A stretch of DNA of 64,000 bases, from the NCBI RefSeq assembly GCF_042675705.1, contig NZ_JBHTJJ010000001.1; one strand, given 5' to 3'. Of the stretch, positions 11,222 to 19,133 are shown in pieces. The first letter of the stretch is position 1; each line of letters begins with the position of its first letter. This stretch comes from Ruegeria arenilitoris. GTDB lineage: Bacteria; Pseudomonadota; Alphaproteobacteria; Rhodobacterales; Rhodobacteraceae. The notes under the pieces were generated by a model. It was not told the origin of the DNA, did not search any database, and saw only the letters and a list, made by a program, of their open reading frames with translations. Position numbers and translations under genes: made by a program.

Positions 11222-12115
11222 ATGACTCAGAACAGCGATATCCTGTGTATCGGGTCCGTCCTGTGGGACGTGATCGGACGATCCGCCAGCCACATGCGGC
11301 AGGGTTCGGACGTGCCCGGCCGTATCACGCGCCTGCCCGGTGGCGTGGCGATGAACATCGCCATGACCCTTGTGCGCTTTGGCATGACCCCGACCCTGCT
11401 GACCGCCATCGGCAGCGACCCCGAAGGCGACGAGCTGGTCCATGCCTGCAAACGGCTGGGTATGGACACGACACATGTCTACCGCTCGCAGGACCTGCCC
11501 ACCGACCGTTACATGGCGGTCGAAGGCGCAAACGGCCTGATTGCCGCCATCGCCGATGCCCATTCGCTCGAAGCCGCCGGTGCCAAGATCCTGCGCCCGC
11601 TGATCCATGGCCCGCTGGGCTATGAGAACACCCCGTTCGAGGGCCAGATCGCGCTGGACGGCAACCTGACTCTGGACCTTCTGGAAGAAATCGCCGTCAG
11701 CCCGGCCTTCGCCCGTGCCGACCTGCGCGTGGCCCCGGCTTCGCCCGGCAAGGCCGAACGGCTGTCGCCCTTCCTCAAGCACGGCCGGGCCACGCTGTAC
11801 GTGAACCTCGAAGAAGCCGGGCTGCTGTGCCAGCGCGAGTTCGCCGATTCCGAAACCGCCGCCCGCGCTCTGCTGGACCGGGGCGCGCTGCGTGCGCTTG
11901 TTACCGACGGGGGCAACTCGGCCACCGTGGCCAGTGCCCAGGCGGTGATCACCCAGAAACCCCCGTCGGTTCTGGTCACGCGCGTGACCGGCGCAGGCGA
12001 CACCTTCATGGCGGCGCATATCGCCGCCGAAGCCAATGGCGCCAGCATCGACGAGGCTCTGACCCGCGCCCTGCATGCCGCCGCAACCTATGTATCCGGA
12101 GAGACCCCCCTGTGA
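11222..12115 (+). CDS. psuK: PfkB-family carbohydrate kinase, probable pseudouridine kinase
   Basis: This kinase would phosphorylate pseudouridine to pseudouridine 5'-phosphate, the first step of pseudouridine breakdown. It is a PfkB/ribokinase fold protein of 297 residues with a GGVAMNIAMTLVRFG motif near residue 39 and the catalytic and anion-hole motif VTGAGDTF near residue 260. The specific substrate is inferred from its partner: the stop codon overlaps the GTG start of psuG by four bases. A GAGGAA site immediately precedes the ATG. Confidence 0.88.
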   Translation: MTQNSDILCIGSVLWDVIGRSASHMRQGSDVPGRITRLPGGVAMNIAMTLVRFGMTPTLLTAIGSDPEGDELVHACKRLGMDTTHVYRSQDLPTDRYMAVEGANGLIAAIADAHSLEAAGAKILRPLIHGPLGYENTPFEGQIALDGNLTLDLLEEIAVSPAFARADLRVAPASPGKAERLSPFLKHGRATLYVNLEEAGLLCQREFADSETAARALLDRGALRALVTDGGNSATVASAQAVITQKPPSVLVTRVTGAGDTFMAAHIAAEANGASIDEALTRALHAAATYVSGETPL

Positions 12116-13026
12116 TCGACATCCAGTATTCCGCTGAAGTGCGCGCGGCCAAGAACGACGGAACCCCCATCGTTGCCCTGGAAAGCACCATCATCACCCA
12201 CGGCATGCCCTACCCGCAAAACATCGAGGTGGCGGCCCAGGTCGAGCAGGACATCCGCGACGCGGGAGCCGTTCCGGCCACCATTGCGGTGATCGACGGC
12301 CGGCTGCGTGTGGGGCTGGAACCCGATCAACTGAAGGATCTGGGACAGGCGCAGGGCGTGGCCAAGATCTCGCGCGCGGACATGGCCGCCTGCATCGCTT
12401 CGGGCGGCACAGGGGCCACCACCGTTGCCGCCACGATGATCGCCGCCCATTTCGCAGGGATCGAGGTCTTTGCCACCGGCGGCATCGGCGGGGTGCATCG
12501 CGGCGCGGAAACCAGCTTTGACATCTCGGCCGACCTGCACGAACTGGCGCAGACCCCGGTCACGGTCGTGGCCGCCGGGGCCAAGGCGATCCTCGATCTG
12601 GCAAAAACGCTCGAAGTGCTTGAGACGCTGGGCGTGCCGGTCATCGCCCATGGGCAGGATGAATTCCCGGCCTTCTGGTCGGCCAAGTCGCCCTTTGCCA
12701 CGCCCTTGCGGATGGACACGGCCGAGCAGATCGCCAAGGCCCATGCGACGCGCCGCGCGCTGGGTCTGCCCGGCGGACAACTGGTGGCCAACCCTATCCC
12801 GCTGGCCGACCAGATCCCGTCCGAGGAATTGGATCCCATCATCGCCTCGGCCCAGCAAGACGCCGAAGCGCATCGCATCACCGGCAAAGCCGTCACGCCC
12901 TATCTTCTGCAGCGCATTTACGAGCGGACCGAAGGCCGGTCCCTGATCGCCAACATCGCGCTGGTGCGCAACAATGCGCGCCTGGCGGCTGGTATCGCCA
13001 AGGCTTTGAAGGCTCAGGCTGGCTGA
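12112..13026 (+). CDS. psuG: Pseudouridine-5'-phosphate glycosidase
   Basis: This enzyme cleaves the C-C glycosidic bond of pseudouridine 5'-phosphate to uracil and ribose 5-phosphate. The 304-residue protein matches the family throughout: VALESTIITHGMPYP near residue 17, an SGGTGATTVAATM loop, GGIGGVHRGAE, and AGAKAILDL, whose lysine is the expected Schiff-base residue. The GTG start at 12112 overlaps the psuK stop (GTGA), indicating translational coupling. No pseudouridine transporter is next to the pair, so uptake must be encoded elsewhere or the pair recycles internal RNA breakdown products. Confidence 0.95.
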   Translation: MIDIQYSAEVRAAKNDGTPIVALESTIITHGMPYPQNIEVAAQVEQDIRDAGAVPATIAVIDGRLRVGLEPDQLKDLGQAQGVAKISRADMAACIASGGTGATTVAATMIAAHFAGIEVFATGGIGGVHRGAETSFDISADLHELAQTPVTVVAAGAKAILDLAKTLEVLETLGVPVIAHGQDEFPAFWSAKSPFATPLRMDTAEQIAKAHATRRALGLPGGQLVANPIPLADQIPSEELDPIIASAQQDAEAHRITGKAVTPYLLQRIYERTEGRSLIANIALVRNNARLAAGIAKALKAQAG

Positions 13027-13054
13027 ACGTCAAACGGACCTATTGTACCAAGGC

Positions 13055-13078
13055 GCCGGACTGATTAACTAGTCCGGC
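13055..13078. other. Stem-loop after psuG
   Basis: A perfect 8-bp stem GCCGGACT/AGTCCGGC encloses an 8-base loop. No T-tract follows on either strand, so it may stabilise the psuG 3' end or slow transcription rather than act as a classic terminator. Confidence 0.5.
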
Positions 13079-13096
13079 AAACCGCTCGGAACCGCG

Positions 13097-13774
13097 ATGA
13101 ACACACCGTTTGATGAAGAACCACACCGCCGCCCCGGCCTGCTGTCGCGGCTACGCGCGTCGTTTCTGACGGGTATCGTCGTCATCGCACCGGTCTGGCT
13201 GACGCTGTGGCTGATCCTGTCGGTGGTCGGTTGGATCGACAGCGCGGTCCTGCCCCTGATCCCACACCAGTTCCGCCCCGAGCAATATGTTGGCATCAAC
13301 CTGCGCGGCGTGGGCGTGCTGTTCTTCCTGATCTTCACGGTTCTGGTCGGCTGGATCGCCAAAGGTATCCTGGGCCGGTCACTGATCCATTTTGCCGAAA
13401 GCCTGGTCAACCGGATGCCCGTCGTCCGGTCGATCTATTCCGGGATCAAGCAGATCTCGGAAACCGTCTTTGCCCAGACCGAGCGGTCGTTCGAGAAGGC
13501 CTGCTTGGTGCAGTATCCCCGCCGGGGCATCTGGGCCATCGGCTTCGTCTCGACCGAGGCCAAAGGCGAAATCAACAAACGCGCCGAAACCGGCGGCGGT
13601 CTGCTGAGCGTGTTCATCCCAACCACGCCGAACCCGACTTCGGGTTTTCTGCTGTTCTTCCCCGAGGAAGACGTGATCCTGCTGGACATGTCGATCGAGG
13701 ATGCCGCCAAGCTAGTGATCTCGGCCGGGCTGGTCTATCCGAATCAGAAAGACCCAACCCAGCCGCCCGAGTGA
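13097..13774 (+). CDS. DUF502 family inner-membrane protein
   Basis: This 225-residue protein has two hydrophobic segments (about residues 21-50 and 72-95), followed by the DUF502 core. The core is recognisable from NRMPVVRSIYSGIKQ near residue 112 and the FIPTTPNPTSGFLLF stretch near residue 175. The family is widespread in Proteobacteria and has no established biochemical function. It is read as a single gene between psuG and the convergent patatin gene. Its stop is adjacent to the patatin stop, leaving no room for a separate terminator. Confidence 0.85.
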   Translation: MNTPFDEEPHRRPGLLSRLRASFLTGIVVIAPVWLTLWLILSVVGWIDSAVLPLIPHQFRPEQYVGINLRGVGVLFFLIFTVLVGWIAKGILGRSLIHFAESLVNRMPVVRSIYSGIKQISETVFAQTERSFEKACLVQYPRRGIWAIGFVSTEAKGEINKRAETGGGLLSVFIPTTPNPTSGFLLFFPEEDVILLDMSIEDAAKLVISAGLVYPNQKDPTQPPE

Positions 13775-14803
13775 TCAGCCGAACATCGCGGGCAAATCAA
13801 CGGTGCTGCGCACTCCCAGATCGGGCTTGTGATCGGCCAGAAACCGGTCGGCCGCGGCCCGTCCGGCCTGTTTCAGGCTGTGCAGAACCACCGGGTTGGG
13901 CACCGTCTTGGTCGCCACCGACAGGCTGTTCATCAGGGCGTCATCGGCAATCATGTGCACGAAGACCCGGCTCATCTCGCCCGCCTGCAGTTTGCCATCG
14001 GCCAGCAGGCGCTGCACGAAGTTGATCGCCCGCAACTCGCGCAGAAGGGAAGAATTGAAGCTGATCTCGTTGATCCGGTTCTGAATCTGCTGCGGGGTCT
14101 TGGGAACCTCGTCGCGCTCCAGCGGGTTGATGTTCACGATCACCACATCTTCGGGCAGGCCCGCGTTGAACAGCGGAAACAGCGCCGGGTTGCCGGTATA
14201 GCCGCCATCCCAATAGGCTTCGGTCCGGTCGGTTTCGGGGTCGTGGATTTCAACCGCCTGAAACAGGTTCGGCAGGCAGGCCGAGGCGAGGATCGCGTCA
14301 GTCGTCACCTCATCGCCCGTGAACACCCGGATCTTGCCGCTGCGCACGCAGGTGGCGCAGACGAACAGGCGCGGCCCCTGATCGGCGCAGACCTCGCCAA
14401 AATCAAAGGCCTCGACCACCGGGGTCAGCGGATTGCGGTAGAACGGCCCATAGGCATAGGGCGACACCATCCGCGACCAGGTATCGGCCACCGAGAACGG
14501 CAAGGAATACTCCATCGCCTGCGCGATCTGGGCGGGTTCCAACCCGGCCAGCCAGTTGGCGATGCGCATGTCGCCCACCGCGCCCATCCTCTCCCACAGG
14601 GCGTTCAGAGTCTCGCGCGCGCCATCGCGACCGGCATGGACCATGCCGGCTTTGAACGCGGCCCCGTTCAGCGCCCCGGCCGAAGTTCCGGTGATCGCCG
14701 CAACTTCAATGTCTTCTTCGTCCAGCAGACGATCCAGCACGCCCCAGGTAAAGGCGCCATGCGCGCCGCCGCCCTGCAGGGCAAGATTGATGCGCTTTAC
14801 CAT
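13775..14803 (-). CDS. Patatin-like phospholipase
   Basis: This is a predicted cytosolic serine acyl-hydrolase of about 342 residues with the full patatin catalytic set: the oxyanion loop GGGAHG at residues 11-16, nucleophile Ser41 in GTSAG and the dyad Asp199 in DGGYTGNP. Patatins release fatty acids from lipids, and some act on polyhydroxyalkanoate granules. The gene begins 28 bases after bdhA ends on the same strand, so the two are probably co-transcribed. That pairing suggests a role near polyhydroxybutyrate or membrane lipid turnover, but this is inference. I chose ATG 14803 because the motif begins right after it; the longer upstream frame overlaps bdhA. Confidence 0.9.
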   Translation of the reverse strand: MVKRINLALQGGGAHGAFTWGVLDRLLDEEDIEVAAITGTSAGALNGAAFKAGMVHAGRDGARETLNALWERMGAVGDMRIANWLAGLEPAQIAQAMEYSLPFSVADTWSRMVSPYAYGPFYRNPLTPVVEAFDFGEVCADQGPRLFVCATCVRSGKIRVFTGDEVTTDAILASACLPNLFQAVEIHDPETDRTEAYWDGGYTGNPALFPLFNAGLPEDVVIVNINPLERDEVPKTPQQIQNRINEISFNSSLLRELRAINFVQRLLADGKLQAGEMSRVFVHMIADDALMNSLSVATKTVPNPVVLHSLKQAGRAAADRFLADHKPDLGVRSTVDLPAMFG

Positions 14804-14831
14804 GTCCGCCAGCCCTGGTGCGTGCCGCGGA

Positions 14832-15605
14832 TCACAGCGCGGTCCAGCCGCCGTCGACCGAGATCGTGGTGCCGGTGATCTGGGCCGCCGCGTCCGAGCA
14901 CAGGAACACAGTGGTTCCACCCAGTTGTTCGACGGTCGCGAACTCTTTCGAGGGTTGCCGTTCGAGCATGACGTTCTTGATCACGTCCTCGCGGCTCATG
15001 TTGTATTCCTTCATCGTGTCCGGGATCTGCGCCTCGACCAGCGGCGTCAACACATAGCCCGGACAGATGGCGTTGCAGGTGATGGGCTCCTGCGCGGTTT
15101 CCAACGCAACGGTCTTGGTCATGCCTACGACCCCATGTTTGGCCGCCACATAGGCCGCCTTGTAGGGTGACGCCGTCAACCCATGCGCCGAGGCAATGTT
15201 GACGATCCGCCCCCACCCGGCCTTGCGCATCATCGGCAGCGCCGCCGCCATAGTGTGGAAGGCCGAGTTCATGTTGATTGCGATGATCGCGTCCCATTTC
15301 TCGACCGGAAACTGGTCGATCGGTGCCACGTGCTGAATGCCTGCGTTGTTGACCAGGATATCGCAGGCTCCGGCCTGTTCGACCAACGACCGGCATTCCT
15401 CGCCCTTGGACATGTCGGCTTTGATGTAGCGCGCCTTGGTTCCGGTTTCCTTGCTGATCTCGGCCGCAAGCGCGTGATCTTCATCGCGGTCGGTGAACGA
15501 GTTCAGAACCACGTCGGCCCCCGCCTTGGCCAATTCGCGCGCGATGCCCAACCCGATGCCCGAATTCGATCCGGTGATGATTGCTGTTTTTCCCGACAGG
15601 TTCAT
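14832..15605 (-). CDS. bdhA: D-3-hydroxybutyrate dehydrogenase
   Basis: This short-chain dehydrogenase interconverts D-3-hydroxybutyrate and acetoacetate with NAD, a step in polyhydroxybutyrate mobilisation. The protein has 257 residues. The nucleotide-binding motif TGSNSGIG is at 11-18, and the catalytic Ser139, Tyr152 and Lys156 are present in NIASAHG and YKAAYVAAK. The stretch from CPGYVLTPLVEAQIPD onward, with the C-terminal TISVDGGWTAL, is characteristic of this subfamily. A GGGAGA site precedes the ATG. The patatin gene follows on the same transcript. Confidence 0.93.
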   Translation of the reverse strand: MNLSGKTAIITGSNSGIGLGIARELAKAGADVVLNSFTDRDEDHALAAEISKETGTKARYIKADMSKGEECRSLVEQAGACDILVNNAGIQHVAPIDQFPVEKWDAIIAINMNSAFHTMAAALPMMRKAGWGRIVNIASAHGLTASPYKAAYVAAKHGVVGMTKTVALETAQEPITCNAICPGYVLTPLVEAQIPDTMKEYNMSREDVIKNVMLERQPSKEFATVEQLGGTTVFLCSDAAAQITGTTISVDGGWTAL

Positions 15606-15728
15606 TTTGGGTCTCCCACAGACTCATGATTTGGAGACACAGTGCCATGCTGCACCTGCAAAATAAACGGGGAAAGACCCGGTTGCGGATACGGTCGATT
15701 TATGGGCGGGAAACTCAGTGCTCGAGGC

Positions 15729-15757
15729 AAAAAAAACGCCCGCACGAAGCGGGCGTT
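15729..15757 (-). terminator. Strong Rho-independent terminator with no gene ending at it
   Basis: Read on the minus strand, AACGCCCGC/GCGGGCGTT (9 perfect base pairs, 5-base loop) is followed by a run of eight T including the stem end. No annotated minus-strand gene ends here: bdhA starts 124 bases downstream and the gene on the other side is on the plus strand. On the plus strand no T-run follows. It therefore probably ends an unannotated short transcript. Confidence 0.85.
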
Positions 15758-15845
15758 AAGTTATTGAGGCAGGTTTCATACAGGCAAGAAACCTATCGAG
15801 CAGTGGAACCTTTATAAGCAATTCCGCGCCGTCATCCAAGCTAAA
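15729..15845 (-). ncRNA. Candidate small RNA of about 115 nt
   Basis: A promoter-like pair on the minus strand (TTCACC, 17 bp, TATTAT; 15880 to 15852) predicts a start near 15845. Transcription would run to the strong terminator at 15757-15729. Within the transcript a GGTTTC/GAAACC hairpin (15772-15793) is also present. The only ATG-initiated frame inside is about seven codons, so a protein is unlikely. The locus lies between the bdhA promoter and the divergent oligopeptide-binding protein gene. The Hfq gene in this window shows that the host has the usual sRNA chaperone. Confidence 0.5.
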
Positions 15846-15851
15846 AGTTTG

Positions 15852-15880
15852 ATAATAAGAAAAATCATCGGTACGGTGAA
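15852..15880 (-). promoter_or_regulatory. Promoter of the candidate small RNA
   Basis: On the minus strand TTCACC (15880-15875) and TATTAT (15857-15852) are separated by exactly 17 bp. They match the sigma-70 consensus at four and five of six positions. The rest of the 313-base gap between bdhA and the next gene is A/T-rich and holds the outward promoters of the flanking genes, but no supported ORF. Confidence 0.45.
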
Positions 15881-15918
15881 TCCCAACAAAATAAGGCCAG
15901 AGCAGGATTGTTTCCAAA

Positions 15919-17745
15919 ATGAGCCCCGATATTCTCCGTCCCATCCGCCCGCTGATCGCGGGAATCGCTGCCTCGGTTGTCGCCACGTTAGCGCAAGCAG
16001 AATCGACCCATGGCATAGCTATGTATGGAGACCCGGCCCTACCACCGGATTTTGTGTCGCTGCCTTACGCCAACCCCGACGCGCCCAAGGGCGGCAAGGT
16101 CGTGTTCGGCAACACCGGCGGCTATAACAGTCTCAACCCGTTTGTGCAAAAAGGCACCGCCCCGTGGCAGCTGAGATTTTGGACGCACGAGGGGTTGATG
16201 GGCCGTTCCTGGGACGAACCTTTCACTCTTTACGGGCTTTTGGCCGAATCAATCGACACCGCGCCGGACCGATCCTGGGTCGAATTCACCCTGCGCGAGA
16301 ATGCCCGATTCTCTGACGGATCGCCGGTCACGGTTGACGATGTGATCTGGTCTTACGAGACCCTCGGAACGCAGGGGCATCTGCGCTATCGCGGTCTGTG
16401 GTCCAAGATCGACAGTATTCAGCAGACCGGACCACGCTCGGTCCGGATCATCTTCAACGAGCCAGACCGCGAGCTCGCCCTGATCGCTGGGCTGCGGCCG
16501 ATCCTCAAGAAGGCCCAATGGGAGGGAAAGGATTTCGCCGAAGCAGCGCTGCAAGATGTCCCGATCGGCACCGGCCCCTATGTCATCGATGACTACGAGG
16601 CCGGGCGTTTCGTGAACCTCAAACGCAATCCGGATTATTGGGGCAACGATGTGCCGTTCCGCCGGGGCACCATGAATTTCGACGAGATGCGGTTGGAGTT
16701 CTACGGCGACCAGACGGTTTTGTTCGAGGCCTTCAAGGCCGGCGCGCTGTCGGCCGTCCGCGAGTTCAACGCCGACAAATGGGCCACGCAATACGATTTC
16801 CCGGCCGTTCAGCGCGGCGATGTCATCAAAACCGAGATCCCGCACAAAAAGCCCTCGGGCATGACAGGTCTGGTCATGAACACGCGCAAAGCGCCTTTTG
16901 ACGATTGGCGCGTGCGCGAGGCACTGACCCTTGCGTTCAACTTTGAATTCATCAACGGCACGATCACAGGCGGAGCTCAGCCTCGGATCACCTCGTATTT
17001 CTCGGGGTCTGAACTGGCGATGCAGCCCGGACCGGCAAAGGGCCGGGTGGCTGAGATGTTGCAACCCTACGCGGCTGATCTGCCGCCGGGAACTCTGGAA
17101 GGGTATGTTCTGCCCGAGGGCGACGACTCGGTTCGCAACCGAAAGGACATCCGCAAGGCCGCTGATCTGCTGGAGCAAGCCGGATGGACAATCCAGGACG
17201 GTGTGCTGAAGAACGCAGCGGGAGAGCCGCTCAAGATAACCCTCGTCATCAGTCAGGGAAGCTTGAATGTGGTTCAGAACGTGGATGCGATCGCCGAGAT
17301 GTATGCCCGCGCGCTGGAACGGCTGGGGATCGAGCTGACTGTCGATAAGGTGGATGACGCACAATACACCCAGCGGGTGTCCGAGCTGGATTTCGACATG
17401 ACCCCGTTCCGCCGCGCGCTGTCGCTGTCGCCGGGCAACGAGCAACGCCTCTACTGGGGCAGCGAAGGCGCGGATGCTTCGGGGACACGCAACCTGATGG
17501 GGGTCACCTCTCCGGCAGTGGATGGGCTGATCGATGCGATGCTGGCCTCGGAAAGCCGTGAGGATTTCGTGGCCGCCACCCGCGCGCTGGACAGGGTTCT
17601 GACCGCCGGACGGTATGTCATTCCGATCTGGAGCTTTGACGTTGGCCGCATCGCCCATGTGAAGGAAATGAAGCATCCTCAGATCCTGCCAATCTATGGT
17701 GACGGACCGCAGTTCATGCCCGACGTCTGGTGGTACGATGAGTAG
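15919..17745 (+). CDS. Extracellular solute-binding protein, family 5 (YejA-like oligopeptide type)
   Basis: This 608-residue periplasmic protein has a signal peptide ending near AQA-E (residue 27). It also has the family 5 layout: YANPDAPKGGKVVF near the mature N-terminus, ENARFSDGSPVTVDDVIWSYETL near residue 130 and GTGPYVIDDYEAGRFVNLKRNPDYWG near residue 217. The DAPKGG start and the length resemble YejA, which binds oligopeptides or microcin C for an ABC importer. No permease or ATPase gene is adjacent, so it must work with a transporter encoded elsewhere. A short stem-loop follows. Confidence 0.9.
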   Translation: MSPDILRPIRPLIAGIAASVVATLAQAESTHGIAMYGDPALPPDFVSLPYANPDAPKGGKVVFGNTGGYNSLNPFVQKGTAPWQLRFWTHEGLMGRSWDEPFTLYGLLAESIDTAPDRSWVEFTLRENARFSDGSPVTVDDVIWSYETLGTQGHLRYRGLWSKIDSIQQTGPRSVRIIFNEPDRELALIAGLRPILKKAQWEGKDFAEAALQDVPIGTGPYVIDDYEAGRFVNLKRNPDYWGNDVPFRRGTMNFDEMRLEFYGDQTVLFEAFKAGALSAVREFNADKWATQYDFPAVQRGDVIKTEIPHKKPSGMTGLVMNTRKAPFDDWRVREALTLAFNFEFINGTITGGAQPRITSYFSGSELAMQPGPAKGRVAEMLQPYAADLPPGTLEGYVLPEGDDSVRNRKDIRKAADLLEQAGWTIQDGVLKNAAGEPLKITLVISQGSLNVVQNVDAIAEMYARALERLGIELTVDKVDDAQYTQRVSELDFDMTPFRRALSLSPGNEQRLYWGSEGADASGTRNLMGVTSPAVDGLIDAMLASESREDFVAATRALDRVLTAGRYVIPIWSFDVGRIAHVKEMKHPQILPIYGDGPQFMPDVWWYDE

Positions 17746-17755
17746 CAGGCAACCG

Positions 17756-17775
17756 GCAGGGGCTTGTGCCCCTGC
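17756..17775 (+). other. Stem-loop after the solute-binding protein gene
   Basis: GCAGGGGC/GCCCCTGC forms a perfect 8-bp stem with a TTGT loop ten bases past the stop codon. The trailing CCATTTC is only weakly T-rich, so terminator function is uncertain. Confidence 0.5.
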
Positions 17776-18220
17776 CCATTTCAAGAGATGCACTTCACGG
17801 ATCGGACGCCGCGCGGGCGTCGGCAATTTTCGGCACATGTGACCAAACACCAAAAAGCGATCAAACAACCCCGCTGCCCGCTATTTCTAGAGCACCTGAC
17901 TACTTATTGCGTGTGGAGCGCTTGTCACCACGACATCTCGCAATCCAAGTGACAATCGACGCAACGGATACCCGCACCGAAAAAAGATTTCTTAGATAGA
18001 TCAAAGCCCTGTATTCCGCGCAGTCCAGAGCGCGAGTATTTGAACGATCGCCAAAACCGACAGGGAGTGGGAAAACGAGCCGAGCACGGCGTGAAAAACC
18101 GCTTTGATTTTCCAGCGCCCTGACCTGCGACATTTTGTCATGTCTTCGCGCGGGCTGCGCGCTCCGTACGCTGGTCTGGGGAAGAGCAGTCCTGAAACCC
18201 GAACCACGGAAGGCTCGCAG
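17776..18220. other. Gene-free gap of about 445 bases
   Basis: No reading frame here looks coding on either strand. The segment is less GC-rich than its neighbours, especially 17930-18010. It contains a small dyad GACA-TTT-TGTC around 18128-18140, about 80 bases before the CsbD-like gene, which could be part of that gene's control region. I see no RNA gene. Confidence 0.5.
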
Positions 18221-18448
18221 ATGTTGAACTGGACTGATTTGACACAAGACTGGAGCGCGTCCTACGCACGCGCCAAGCGCCGTTTTCCGAACCTGCGCGA
18301 TCAGGATATGGCGCGCGTGAGGACGGACAGGAAACGCTTTGAGGCCTATCTGGCCGAGCGGCACCACCTGACGGTGAACGAGGCCCATGAAGAGGTCGAG
18401 GATTTCCTTTACACCGAAGGCCTGAACCGCGAGCTAGCCCGGCGTTAG
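18221..18448 (+). CDS. CsbD-like small protein
   Basis: The 75-residue protein fits the spacing of the CsbD family: an N-terminal W-x-L-x-x-x-W (MLNWTDLTQDW), a central acidic-arginine stretch (DQDMARVRTDRKRFEAYL) and a C-terminal NEAHEEVEDFL. Typical CsbD proteins have lysine-glycine-rich central parts (GKVKEQWG); here that section is SYARAKRRFPN, so it is divergent. CsbD proteins are often induced by general stress, and their function is unknown. The stop overlaps the convergent XRE-cupin gene by four bases. Confidence 0.6.
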   Translation: MLNWTDLTQDWSASYARAKRRFPNLRDQDMARVRTDRKRFEAYLAERHHLTVNEAHEEVEDFLYTEGLNRELARR

Positions 18449-19068
18449 GCCAGCGACGTGACCCACAGGATGGTCGCGTCCTCATCGCTTACCGAGATCA
18501 CGTTGTGCCCCATGCTGCCGTCGTAGTAGGCGCTGTCGCCCCGACGCATCTCAACCGGTTCATAAAATTCGGTGTACAGGCGGATCACGCCGGTCAGCAC
18601 ATACAGGAATTCTTCGCCATCGTGACGCACCCAGCCGTCGAACTCGTCCATTGACCGGGCGCGCACACGGGCCCGATAGGGCAACATCTGCTTCTTGGTC
18701 AGCGTTTCGGCCAGCAACTCGTGCTCGTAGGTCGTGGTGGCGTGCGCGGTGCCTTCACCCATCTTGGTCACTGCCATGCGACCGATAACCTGATCCCGCT
18801 CGGGCGGGGTGAACAGCTGCGGTACAGAGATTTCGAGACCGATCGCCAGCTTCTTGAGCGCATCATAGGTCGGCGACATTTGGCCATTCTCGATCTTGCT
18901 AAGCGTGGACCGGGCCAACCCGGCCTGGTTCGCCGCCTGCTCGAGGGTCCATTTCCGTGCCTTGCGCAGTTCACGCACGCGGGCACCCAGATCCACCGGC
19001 TCCAGCTCGGTGCGGGAACCGTTGTCGCGGGCGATGCGTACGATGGATTTGTGGTCTTTGCTCGTCAT
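18445..19068 (-). CDS. XRE-family transcriptional regulator with C-terminal cupin domain
   Basis: Residues 28-85 form a helix-turn-helix (LGARVRELRKARKWTLEQAANQAGLARSTLSKIENG). The last 75 residues form a cupin barrel (DGEEFLYVLTGVIRLYTE and GDSAYYDGSMGHNVISV). This two-domain layout is common for regulators of amine, amino-acid or acyl metabolism, where the cupin binds the effector. It is divergent from the AMP-forming ligase gene with only 65 bases between the two starts, so it may control that gene. A TTGCAA-centred partial dyad lies in the shared gap near 19100. Confidence 0.88.
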   Translation of the reverse strand: MTSKDHKSIVRIARDNGSRTELEPVDLGARVRELRKARKWTLEQAANQAGLARSTLSKIENGQMSPTYDALKKLAIGLEISVPQLFTPPERDQVIGRMAVTKMGEGTAHATTTYEHELLAETLTKKQMLPYRARVRARSMDEFDGWVRHDGEEFLYVLTGVIRLYTEFYEPVEMRRGDSAYYDGSMGHNVISVSDEDATILWVTSLA

Positions 19069-19133
19069 GCGTCATTCTATAGGGCCAGCGCCGCGCGCTT
19101 GCAACGCGAGACAAAGGGCAATAGCCAAGGCGC

